Assembly (NCBI RefSeq): GCF_000452705.1
Contig: NZ_CP007014.1
Location: 3,907,501-3,971,500 of the forward strand
Length of the DNA: 64,000 bases
Direction: 5' to 3'
Origin: Pseudomonas syringae CC1557
GTDB taxonomy: Bacteria > Pseudomonadota > Gammaproteobacteria > Pseudomonadales > Pseudomonadaceae
Below are positions 8,937-16,820 of the stretch, piece after piece. Below the pieces are notes generated by a model. It had not been told where the DNA came from, made no database searches, and saw nothing but the letters and a program-made list of their open reading frames with translations. Position numbers and translations under genes: made by a program. Every line of letters begins with the position of its first letter. Positions within the stretch are counted from its first letter, which is position 1.

Positions 8937-11525
8937 ATGAACAGTGAATTTCGCAAACCGCTCCCCGGCACCCGACTGGATTATTTCGATGCGCATGCGG
9001 CGGTCGAAGCGATCAAGCCTGGTGCATACGCTACGTTGCCGTATACCTCGCGGGTGCTGGCCGAAAACCTCGTGCGCCGCTGCGATCCAGCAACACTGAC
9101 GGCTTCGCTGACGCAGCTAATCGAGCGCAGGCGCGATCTGGACTTTCCCTGGTTTCCGGCGCGGGTCGTGTGCCATGACATTCTTGGCCAGACCGCACTG
9201 GTAGACCTCGCCGGGCTGCGCGATGCCATCGCTTCCCAAGGCGGCGACCCGGCGCTGGTCAACCCGGTGGTGCCGGTGCAGTTGATTGTCGATCACTCTC
9301 TGGCTGTCGAGGCTGATGGCAACGACCCGCAGGCCTTCGCAAAGAACCGTGCCATCGAGGATCGCCGTAACGAAGACCGTTTTCACTTCATCGACTGGAC
9401 CAAGCTGGCGTTCAAGAACGTCGAAGTGATCCCGCCGGGCAACGGCATCATGCACCAGATCAATCTGGAGAAAATGTCGCCGGTGGTGCAGGTTCTCGAT
9501 GGTGTGGCATTCCCGGACACACTGGTTGGCACCGACAGCCATACCCCGCATGTGGACGCACTGGGTGTGATTGCCATTGGCGTCGGCGGCCTTGAAGCTG
9601 AAAACGTGATGCTCGGCCGTGCTTCCTGGATGCGCCTGCCGGACATCATCGGCGTCGAACTGACCGGTCGCCGTCAGCCGGGCATCACCGCCACTGATGT
9701 GGTGCTGGCCCTGACCGAATACCTGCGTCAGCAGAAGGTCGTCGGCGCGTATCTCGAATTCTTCGGTGCGGGTGCGTCCAGCCTGACCCTGGGCGACCGG
9801 GCGACGATCTCCAACATGGCGCCGGAATACGGCGCGACAGCGGCGATGTTTTCCATTGATTCGCAAACCATCGATTACCTGCGCCTGACCGGCCGTGAAG
9901 ACGAGCAGGTCAAGCTGGTCGAGCTGTATGCCCGGCACACCGGTTTGTGGTCAGACAGCCTGAGCGAAGTGGAATACGAGCGGGTGCTGAGCTTCGATCT
10001 GTCCAGCGTGGTGCGCAACATGGCCGGGCCGTCCAACCCGCACTCGCGGGTGGCGACTGCCGATCTGGCGGCCAGAGGCATTGCCGGGCAGTGGGACGAC
10101 GTGCCAGGGCAGATGCCCGATGGCGCAGTGATCATCGCGGCGATCACCAGTTGCACCAACACCAGCAACCCGCGCAACGTGATTTCGGCAGGCCTGCTGG
10201 CGCGTAACGCCAACCGTCTGGGGCTCGGCCGCAAGCCGTGGGTGAAATCTTCTCTGGCGCCGGGATCGAAAACCGTGGCGCTGTACCTGGATGCGGCAGG
10301 GCTTACGTCCGAGCTGGAACAACTGGGTTTCGGCGTGGTGGCATTTGCCTGCACCACCTGTAACGGCATGTCCGGATCGCTTGATCCGCTGATCCAGCAG
10401 GAAATCATTGACCGTGATCTTTACGCCACGGCGGTCCTGTCCGGTAACCGAAATTTCGATGGGCGCATTCACCCTTACGCCAAACAGGCCTTTCTGGCCT
10501 CGCCGCCCTTGGTAGTGGCTTATGCGATTGCCGGGACCATTCGGTTCGACATTGAAAATGATGTGCTGGGTATCGCCGAGGGTAAGGAAATTCGCCTCAA
10601 GGATATCTGGCCCAGCGATGAAGAGATCGATGCAGTGGTGCAGGCTTCGGTCAGGCCGGAACAGTTCCGTCAGGTCTACATCCCGATGTTTGCCATCGAA
10701 GAACACACCGGGCCGAAGGTCGAGCCGTTGTATGACTGGCGTCCGATGAGCACCTATATTCGTCGTCCGCCCTATTGGGAAGGCGCTCTGGCCGGGGAGC
10801 GTACGCTCAAGGGCATGCGTCCGCTGGCAGTGCTGCCCGACAACATCACCACCGATCACCTGTCGCCATCCAACGCGATCATGCGCGACAGCGCAGCGGG
10901 CGAATACCTGGCGAAAATGGGCTTGCCGGAGGAGGATTTCAATTCCTACGCCACCCATCGCGGCGATCACCTGACCGCCCAACGGGCGACCTTCGCCAAC
11001 CCGCAACTGGTCAACGAAATGGCCGTGGTCGACGGCAAGGTGAAAAAAGGTTCGCTGACGCGCATAGAGCCGGACGGTCAGGTCACGCGCATGTGGGAGG
11101 CCATCGAAACCTACATGGCACGCAAGCAGCCGCTGATCATTATTGCCGGTGCCGACTACGGTCAGGGCTCGTCCCGCGACTGGGCAGCCAAAGGCGTCAG
11201 GTTGGCAGGCGTCGAAGCGATTGCAGCAGAAGGTTTCGAGCGCATTCATCGGACCAACCTGGTCGGCATGGGCGTACTGCCGCTGGAGTTCAAATCAGGC
11301 ACTAGTCGCCTGACCCTGGGCATTGACGGTAGCGAGACCTTCGACGTGATCGGCCAGCGCACACCGCGCGCGACGTTGACGCTGGTAATCCAGCGTAAAA
11401 ACGGCGAACGCGTCGAGGTGCCAGTGACCTGTCGCCTGGACACCGCCGAAGAACTCTCGATCTACGAAGCCGGTGGCGTGCTGCAGCGTTTTGCTCAGGA
11501 TTTTCTGGAGGCCACTGCATCATAG
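8937..11525 (+). CDS. acnD: Fe/S-dependent 2-methylisocitrate dehydratase AcnD
   Basis: This 862-residue aconitase-family protein dehydrates 2-methylcitrate. The iron-sulfur ligands are visible in TSCTNTSNPRN and CTTCNGMSG, and the C-terminal swivel domain carries QGSSRDWAAKG. AcnD enzymes work with PrpF, which corrects the aconitate isomer produced, but no prpF follows here: a repeat and the emrB gene on the other strand come next. The coding sequence itself looks complete. Confidence 0.93.
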   Translation: MNSEFRKPLPGTRLDYFDAHAAVEAIKPGAYATLPYTSRVLAENLVRRCDPATLTASLTQLIERRRDLDFPWFPARVVCHDILGQTALVDLAGLRDAIASQGGDPALVNPVVPVQLIVDHSLAVEADGNDPQAFAKNRAIEDRRNEDRFHFIDWTKLAFKNVEVIPPGNGIMHQINLEKMSPVVQVLDGVAFPDTLVGTDSHTPHVDALGVIAIGVGGLEAENVMLGRASWMRLPDIIGVELTGRRQPGITATDVVLALTEYLRQQKVVGAYLEFFGAGASSLTLGDRATISNMAPEYGATAAMFSIDSQTIDYLRLTGREDEQVKLVELYARHTGLWSDSLSEVEYERVLSFDLSSVVRNMAGPSNPHSRVATADLAARGIAGQWDDVPGQMPDGAVIIAAITSCTNTSNPRNVISAGLLARNANRLGLGRKPWVKSSLAPGSKTVALYLDAAGLTSELEQLGFGVVAFACTTCNGMSGSLDPLIQQEIIDRDLYATAVLSGNRNFDGRIHPYAKQAFLASPPLVVAYAIAGTIRFDIENDVLGIAEGKEIRLKDIWPSDEEIDAVVQASVRPEQFRQVYIPMFAIEEHTGPKVEPLYDWRPMSTYIRRPPYWEGALAGERTLKGMRPLAVLPDNITTDHLSPSNAIMRDSAAGEYLAKMGLPEEDFNSYATHRGDHLTAQRATFANPQLVNEMAVVDGKVKKGSLTRIEPDGQVTRMWEAIETYMARKQPLIIIAGADYGQGSSRDWAAKGVRLAGVEAIAAEGFERIHRTNLVGMGVLPLEFKSGTSRLTLGIDGSETFDVIGQRTPRATLTLVIQRKNGERVEVPVTCRLDTAEELSIYEAGGVLQRFAQDFLEATAS

Positions 11526-11530
11526 CTGCG

Positions 11531-11600
11531 CTGGAGCGTGAGGAACGATAAGCGTGCGCAAGAGCACTATCGTGCCCATGCTCCGCGTGGGCACGCAGTT
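11531..11600. repeat. Dispersed repeat pair after acnD
   Basis: Two facing units are separated by a short loop; the second is itself a hairpin, GTGCCCATGC-TCC-GCGTGGGCAC (11572-11594). It belongs to the same family as the copy at 6180-6284. It occupies the place where prpF would normally begin and may also act as the end of the prp transcript. Confidence 0.65.
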
Positions 11601-11689
11601 CGTGACGTGCGATGTCAGTGCCATCGCGGTTGAAAAAGCGCTTTAGAGCAGTTTGGCTAAACGCATGGTTCAGATAGGCGCATAGGAAT

Positions 11690-13228
11690 CTAGTGCCCGC
11701 CCCCTGCTGCAGGCCCGGCCTTGGCGGCGAATGGGGGTTTGGCCAGCCAGACCAGTAGAATCAGCCCCGCGAATATCCAGCCCAGCAAGTAGAAGTAATC
11801 CACCGTGGACATCATGTAGGCCTGCGCGTTGAGGGTGCGCTCCAGTTGCGCATAGGCCTGCGGACTGGCACCCCCCAGGCTGTCCAGGGCATGGCGGGTC
11901 GCGGGGTCGAAGGTGCTGATGTTTTCGCTCAGGTACGCATGGTGCTGGTTGGCCCGGCGAATCCAGATCCAGGTGGTCAGCGACGCCGCGAAGCTGCCGC
12001 CCAGAGTCCGCAGGAAGGTCGCCAGCCCCGAGCCATCGGCAATCTGATCAGGCGGCAGGTCGGACAGCAGAATGCTCAGGGTCGGCATGAAGAACAGTGC
12101 CACGCCGATGCCCATGAACAACTGCACCATGGCCACGTGTTCGAAATCCACGTCGGTATTGAAGCCGGCACGCATGAAGCAGCTCAGGCCCATGGCCAGA
12201 AACGCCAGCCCTGCCAGCAGGCGCAGGTCGAACTTGTGCGCGTACTTGCCGACGAAGGGCGACATCAACACCGGCAGTATGCCAATGGGCGCCACGGCCA
12301 GCCCGGCCCAGGTCGCGGTATAGCCCATTTGGGTCTGTAACCACTGCGGCAATATCAGGTTTATACCGAAGAAGCCCGAATAACCGCCGATCATGACCAG
12401 CGTACCAATCCGGAAATTGCGGTAGGCAAACAACCTGAGGTTGACGACGGGGTGTTTGTCGGTCATTTCCCAGATCACGAAGAACGTCAACGCAACCAGC
12501 GAAATCAGCGATCCGGACACAATGAAAGTCGATTCGAACCAGTCCAGATCATTGCCCTTGTCGAGCACAACCTGCAACGCGCCGACGCCGATGATCAACG
12601 CCAGCAAACCAATATAGTCAAGCGGCTGCCGCGCGGTATTGACCGGCCGCTTGGCCATTTGCGAGCGCACCACCAGTACCGCGAACAGGCCGATGGGAAT
12701 GTTGATGAAGAAGATCCACGGCCAGCTGTAACTGTCGGTGATCCAGCCGCCGAGGATCGGCCCGGCAATCGGCGCAACCACCGTGACCATCGCCAGCAAT
12801 GCCAGAGCCATCCCCCGTTTTGCAGGCGGATACACCGCAATCAGCAACGTCTGGCTCATCGGATACAGCGGTCCGGCCACCATGCCCTGCAGTGCCCGAA
12901 AGCCAACCAGTTCAGGCATGGATTGGGAGATACCGCACAAAAACGACGCCATCACGAACAGAATGGTGGCCCACAGAAACAGTTTGACCTCACCAAAACG
13001 CCGACTCAACCAACCAGTCAGTGGCAAGGCAATCGCGTTGCTGACCGCAAACGAGGTGATCACCCAGGTGCTCTGCTCCGAGCTGACCCCCAGGTTGCCA
13101 GCGATGGTCGGCAGCGCCACGTTGGCAATGGTGGTGTCGAGCACTTGCATGAAAGTCGCCAGCGACAGGCCGATGGTGCACAGCAACAGGCTTGGCGGGG
13201 TGAAAGAAGCGGGGGCATTGTTGCTCAT
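11690..13228 (-). CDS. emrB: DHA2-family multidrug exporter subunit EmrB
   Basis: This 512-residue inner-membrane protein has the 14-helix pattern of the DHA2 major facilitator branch. Family motifs include LDTTIANVALPTIAGNLG in helix 1, RRFGEVKLFL in the first cytoplasmic loop and GPILGGWITDSYSWPWIF around helix 5. With EmrA and an outer-membrane channel encoded elsewhere it would expel hydrophobic drugs or uncouplers using the proton gradient. It is read after emrA with a 63-bp gap. The actual substrates are unknown. Confidence 0.9.
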   Translation of the reverse strand: MSNNAPASFTPPSLLLCTIGLSLATFMQVLDTTIANVALPTIAGNLGVSSEQSTWVITSFAVSNAIALPLTGWLSRRFGEVKLFLWATILFVMASFLCGISQSMPELVGFRALQGMVAGPLYPMSQTLLIAVYPPAKRGMALALLAMVTVVAPIAGPILGGWITDSYSWPWIFFINIPIGLFAVLVVRSQMAKRPVNTARQPLDYIGLLALIIGVGALQVVLDKGNDLDWFESTFIVSGSLISLVALTFFVIWEMTDKHPVVNLRLFAYRNFRIGTLVMIGGYSGFFGINLILPQWLQTQMGYTATWAGLAVAPIGILPVLMSPFVGKYAHKFDLRLLAGLAFLAMGLSCFMRAGFNTDVDFEHVAMVQLFMGIGVALFFMPTLSILLSDLPPDQIADGSGLATFLRTLGGSFAASLTTWIWIRRANQHHAYLSENISTFDPATRHALDSLGGASPQAYAQLERTLNAQAYMMSTVDYFYLLGWIFAGLILLVWLAKPPFAAKAGPAAGGGH

Positions 13229-13291
13229 CGCGAATCCCTGAAAACGAGTGCGGCACCCCGGCCTGTGGGCCGGGGTTCACGGATTGGCGGT

Positions 13292-14500
13292 TCAGCGCTG
13301 CGCGGACGTCTTGCCGCCGGAAGCACTGTTCTCGTGGATCAGACGGGTAATCAGCGCGTCGGCATCGGCCAACTGCTCGGTGTAGACCTGAGTGCTGAAA
13401 GCCGCCTGTTTGCGTGGCTGCTGCGCCAGCACCGGGCCACTCTGATCATGCAGATCGACGTCAACGGTGGTCGACAGGCCGACACGCAACGGGTGCTTCG
13501 CCAGTTCTTCCGGGTTGATGTGCACCCGTACCGGCACGCGCTGGACAATCTTGATCCAGTTACCGGTCGCATTCTGTGCAGGCAACAGTGCGAACGCACT
13601 ACCGGTTCCGGCGCCCAGGCTGTCGATGGTGCCGCTGTACTTCACATCGCTGCCGTACAGGTCAGAGCTGATTTCCACCGGCTGGCCGATACGCATCTTG
13701 CCCAGCTGGGTTTCCTTGAAGTTGGCATCGATCCACAACTGATCCAGCGGGATGACCGCCATGGTCGCGGTGCCTGGCTGAATGCGCTGCCCCAGTTGCA
13801 CAGTGCGCTTGGCCACATAACCGGTAACCGGCGCCACCAGCGTGGAACGCGCATTGGCCAGATAGGCCTGACGCAACTGGGCGGCGGCAGACTTGACGTC
13901 CGGATGCGAGGACACAACCGTGTCATCGACAAGCGCCACGCTGGTGCTCAACTGCTGCTGAAGGCTGTTCAGGGCACTTTGCGCACTGGTCAGACTGTCT
14001 CGAGCGTGGGACAGCTCTTCCTGCGAAATCGCGCCCCCCGCAGCCAGACTGCGGCGGCGGTTATAGTTGTCCTGAGCGGTCTGCACTGCGGTACGCTGCG
14101 CGGCCAGTTGCGCTTTCATCCCATCAACGTTGCTGTACAGACCACGCACCTGACGCACGACCTTGCCCAGATTAGCCTCGGCGCTTTGCAGCGAAACCTC
14201 GGCGTCACTCGGATCGAACTTGAGCAGAACCTGCCCTTCGTGTACCAGATCGCCGTCATCGGCACCAATACTGATGACCGTCCCGGTCACCAGCGGGGTG
14301 ATCTCGACCACATTGCCATTCACATAGGCATCGTCGGTTTCCTCGCTCCATTGCCCGTATATCTCATACCAGGCCCAGATGCCCAGGCCGCAAAGCACGA
14401 CAATGATCGCAAGCCCGATCAGCAGAAACCTGCGCTTGCCAGGGTTGGCGTCTTTCTTTTGCGACGTTTCCGATGTGTTTTCAGTGGCGGCAGTGGCCAT
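13292..14500 (-). CDS. emrA: EmrA-type membrane fusion (HlyD family) protein
   Basis: This 402-residue periplasmic adaptor has a basic N-terminus, one membrane anchor (about residues 24-46), two half lipoyl/barrel-sandwich segments, one with GNVVEITPLVTGTVISIG, and a coiled-coil hairpin rich in Q, A and R (about 120-200). It links the EmrB pump to an outer-membrane channel. It sits between the marR-type regulator and emrB on the same strand, the usual order for this efflux system. Confidence 0.9.
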   Translation of the reverse strand: MATAATENTSETSQKKDANPGKRRFLLIGLAIIVVLCGLGIWAWYEIYGQWSEETDDAYVNGNVVEITPLVTGTVISIGADDGDLVHEGQVLLKFDPSDAEVSLQSAEANLGKVVRQVRGLYSNVDGMKAQLAAQRTAVQTAQDNYNRRRSLAAGGAISQEELSHARDSLTSAQSALNSLQQQLSTSVALVDDTVVSSHPDVKSAAAQLRQAYLANARSTLVAPVTGYVAKRTVQLGQRIQPGTATMAVIPLDQLWIDANFKETQLGKMRIGQPVEISSDLYGSDVKYSGTIDSLGAGTGSAFALLPAQNATGNWIKIVQRVPVRVHINPEELAKHPLRVGLSTTVDVDLHDQSGPVLAQQPRKQAAFSTQVYTEQLADADALITRLIHENSASGGKTSAQR

Positions 14501-14600
14501 GACGATTACCTTGTAGTCAGCGACGGCTGGACAGTTGCCAACACCCTTTCAGGGCGGTGGGCGGTTAGCAGGCTTGCGCATGCTCGCGATGTCGTACCGT

Positions 14601-15089
14601 TCAGCCTTTGGCTTTGGGATTGAAGCTCAAGCGAGTGAGCGTGATGTGGTCATCTGCGGCCACCAGCACTTTGGTAAGAATGCGTTGCAGCGTCGCAACC
14701 TCCTCCACGTCCAGCGTGGCGAAGATTTCATTCATGGCGTCGGCGCCGATCTGCGGCAACAGATCGGAAAGCGTCTGCCCCTGCTCGGTCAGCGCAAGGC
14801 GAACCTGACGACGGTCCGTCGCCGAGCGCGTCCGCACAATCAGCTCTTTCTGTTCCAGACGGTCCAGCATTCGAGTCATCGAACCGCTGTCCAGCGACAG
14901 GTGCCGGCACAATTCCACCGGGGTATCGGTGGAGAACTGGGCAATGATGATCAGTACCTTGAACTGGGCGAAGGTCACGTCGTAAGGCAGTAGATACTTG
15001 TCCAGCATGCGGTCTTTAAGCGCATTGGTACGGCCGACCAGCAAACCGATCAGGGTGGAATCAAAATTGTCGGGGCTGAAATGTTTCAA
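14601..15089 (-). CDS. MarR-family regulator of the emrAB operon
   Basis: This 162-residue winged-helix protein has the MarR core: helix-turn-helix around ELCRHLSLDSGSMTRMLDRL and the beta-wing with RTRSATDRRQVRLALT. Such regulators repress adjacent efflux genes and release DNA when they bind phenolic or aromatic compounds. Its promoter at 15127-15155 carries two palindromic sites, so it very likely represses itself and emrA-emrB. The 100-bp gap to emrA is short enough for one operon. Confidence 0.88.
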   Translation of the reverse strand: MKHFSPDNFDSTLIGLLVGRTNALKDRMLDKYLLPYDVTFAQFKVLIIIAQFSTDTPVELCRHLSLDSGSMTRMLDRLEQKELIVRTRSATDRRQVRLALTEQGQTLSDLLPQIGADAMNEIFATLDVEEVATLQRILTKVLVAADDHITLTRLSFNPKAKG

Positions 15090-15105
15090 GGTCTTACCCG
15101 GATAG

Positions 15106-15155
15106 CTGCTTAGGCAGTGATTGCAAAATATTACTGCCTAGGCAGCCGTTGTCAA
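15106..15155 (-). promoter_or_regulatory. Promoter of marR-emrAB with two MarR-type operators
   Basis: On the minus strand a -35 TTGACA (15155-15150) and a -10 AATATT (15132-15127) are 17 bp apart. The perfect palindrome CTGCCTAGGCAG (15134-15145) fills the spacer, and a second copy with one mismatch, CTGCTTAGGCAG (15106-15117), lies at or just after the start point. Their centres are 28 bp apart. The position predicts direct repression by the MarR protein. Confidence 0.75.
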
Positions 15156-15187
15156 AGCATTTATTAGCTTGCTTACTAAAAGTGCAT

Positions 15188-15221
15188 AAAAAAACGATCG
15201 CTGGTAAGGCGATCGTTTTTT
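15188..15221. terminator. Bidirectional intrinsic terminator after miaE
   Basis: The stem CGATCGC / GCGATCG around TGGTAAG is flanked by a run of A on the left and T on the right, so it can work on both strands. It follows the miaE stop on the minus strand by about 20 bp. Confidence 0.9.
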
Positions 15222-15240
15222 GTGAAGCGCAGGCGAGCAC

Positions 15241-15864
15241 TCAGGCAGCGGCAGGTACTTCAGCAGGTACGCCACTGTGAAATCGGAATTCTTCGTCCGG
15301 GCTTTCAATCAGCTCGCGCTCGGCCAGGCGGATTTCTTCGATTTTGGCATCGACATCGGCCTTGTCGCCGTAGCTGTAAGCGAGTTTCAGGTAGTCCTGA
15401 AAATGTCGTGCTTCAGACTTCAGCAGACCACCGTAGAACTTGGCCAGTTCGTCATCCAGATGCGGCACCAACGCTGCGAAACGCTCGCAGGAGCGCGCTT
15501 CGACAATAGCGCCTACGATCAGCGCGTCGGTCAGCCGGTACGGGTTGTGATTGCGCACGAGCTTGCGCAGCGCTCCGGCATAGCGTGCCGAGCTGATATT
15601 GGCCATCGGAATCTGACGCTTGCGGATGATGCTGATCACCTGCTCGAAATGGCGCAGTTCTTCGCGGGCAAGACGCGACATCTTGCTCAGCAGGTCGAAT
15701 TTGTCGTTGTACTGAAACATGAACTGAAACGCGGCCCCGGCGGCCTTCTTTTCGTTGTTCGCATGATCGATCAACAAAATGTCCAGATTGCGCAGTGCAG
15801 CCTGAACCCAACTGTCAGGAGTGCGGCAGAGCAGAAAGGCTTCGATTTCAGGGATCGGGTACAT
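15241..15864 (-). CDS. miaE: tRNA-(ms2io6A)-hydroxylase
   Basis: This 207-residue ferritin-like diiron enzyme hydroxylates the isopentenyl group of the modified adenosine at position 37 of tRNAs reading U-starting codons. Iron-binding motifs are visible as EELRHFEQ, EARSCERF and SEARHFQDY. I place the start at the ATG at 15864 (MYPIPEIEAFLL), matching the family N-terminus; a longer frame begins at 15900. A strong terminator follows. It appears to be transcribed alone. Confidence 0.9.
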   Translation of the reverse strand: MYPIPEIEAFLLCRTPDSWVQAALRNLDILLIDHANNEKKAAGAAFQFMFQYNDKFDLLSKMSRLAREELRHFEQVISIIRKRQIPMANISSARYAGALRKLVRNHNPYRLTDALIVGAIVEARSCERFAALVPHLDDELAKFYGGLLKSEARHFQDYLKLAYSYGDKADVDAKIEEIRLAERELIESPDEEFRFHSGVPAEVPAAA

Positions 15865-15947
15865 AAGCTCACAGAATGACGGAGAGGCAAGGCCCGGCAT
15901 TATACGAGCAGCACCGCGGACTCGCGATACAAATGCACAGCGTCCAG

Positions 15948-16418
15948 TCAGGCGCCAAATGCATCCTTCAAGAAGCCCGGCGCGATGTAACGCTGATAAT
16001 GCGCTTCGGACAGCAGGAAGAACTCGCGATCAATCGCATCGCGCAGCTCTGGCAACGTCCAGTCACGAAACTCCGGCAACAACACGAAACCGTAGGCCTC
16101 GACCTGACTGATGACCCGCGCACCGCGCGCGATCAACTGATAGGCCCAGCAATACTCGGACTGATGCGGCACGAAGCGGATCTTGCGCTGGATGAGCTGC
16201 ATGCGCAGCTTGTCGGCATCGAAGATTTCGAGCTTGGCAGTCATCACCTGAACCAGCAATTGCTCCAGACGCAGCCACACAGCCCTTTTTTCATCTTCGT
16301 TGTAGCCATTCCAATGGATGACCTCGTGATGGAAGCGTTTGCAGCCACGGCACACCAGGTCCCCGTAAACAGTGGAGCAAAGGCCGATGCAGGGTGTCTT
16401 GATGATGTAATCAGGCAT
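15948..16418 (-). CDS. DUF1289 family protein
   Basis: This 156-residue cytoplasmic protein begins with a cysteine-rich segment, CIGLCSTVYGDLVCRGCKRF, the mark of DUF1289, which probably binds a metal or an Fe-S cluster. The following 110 residues are specific to the longer Pseudomonas form. Its function is unknown. It is divergent from acnB, with the 402-bp region between them holding a large inverted repeat. Confidence 0.75.
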   Translation of the reverse strand: MPDYIIKTPCIGLCSTVYGDLVCRGCKRFHHEVIHWNGYNEDEKRAVWLRLEQLLVQVMTAKLEIFDADKLRMQLIQRKIRFVPHQSEYCWAYQLIARGARVISQVEAYGFVLLPEFRDWTLPELRDAIDREFFLLSEAHYQRYIAPGFLKDAFGA

Positions 16419-16565
16419 GTCAGGCAGGACTGGGGAAGGCGAAACAAGCGCGTATGTTAGCCCTTTGTCTAAGCAAGTTCACCCCTGAAGATGTAGGGGC
16501 TAACTTACCTTTGACGAAGTTTTGGCGTAGAATCAGCGAGCCTTTTAAGGCGCCAATGTCCGTTG

Positions 16566-16704
16566 GAAGCTGTTTTCAAAGCGTCACGAGCACAGTCAGG
16601 TTAACCCCGCAGCGCGGCGTCGACAGGCCATTCCCTCATCACGAATGGCCGTGTCGACCGCTCATCCCCCCGTTCTGCAGGCGTAAAACTTTGAAAACAG
16701 CTTC
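16566..16704. repeat. 139-bp nested inverted repeat upstream of acnB
   Basis: The outer arms are a perfect 16-bp inverted repeat, GAAGCTGTTTTCAAAG (16566-16581) and its complement (16689-16704). Centred inside is a second one, GTCGACAGGCCATTC (16619-16633) facing GAATGGCCGTGTCGAC (16643-16658), with a 9-base loop and small bulges. The element ends 116 bp before the acnB start codon. It could be a small non-autonomous mobile element or a folded leader RNA. I see no clear target duplication. Confidence 0.8.
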
Positions 16705-16820
16705 TGTTAGGAATCGCCGATACCCTGCCAACAAGGTTCAATAAGCCTTGCGTGGGCGCGGACGATTTCTGGATGAGCGTCCCGGACACCCATTTGGGAC
16801 CACTGATGAGGGTTAATACT

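Noticed and set aside
12452..14623. 723-codon open frame on the plus strand
   Set aside because: It lies across emrB and emrA in antisense, spans both genes and the gap between them, and has H/Q/R-rich shadow composition.
16454..16744. 96-codon frame between the DUF1289 gene and acnB
   Set aside because: It runs through the nested inverted repeat, so its sequence is set by the palindromes; no ribosome site.
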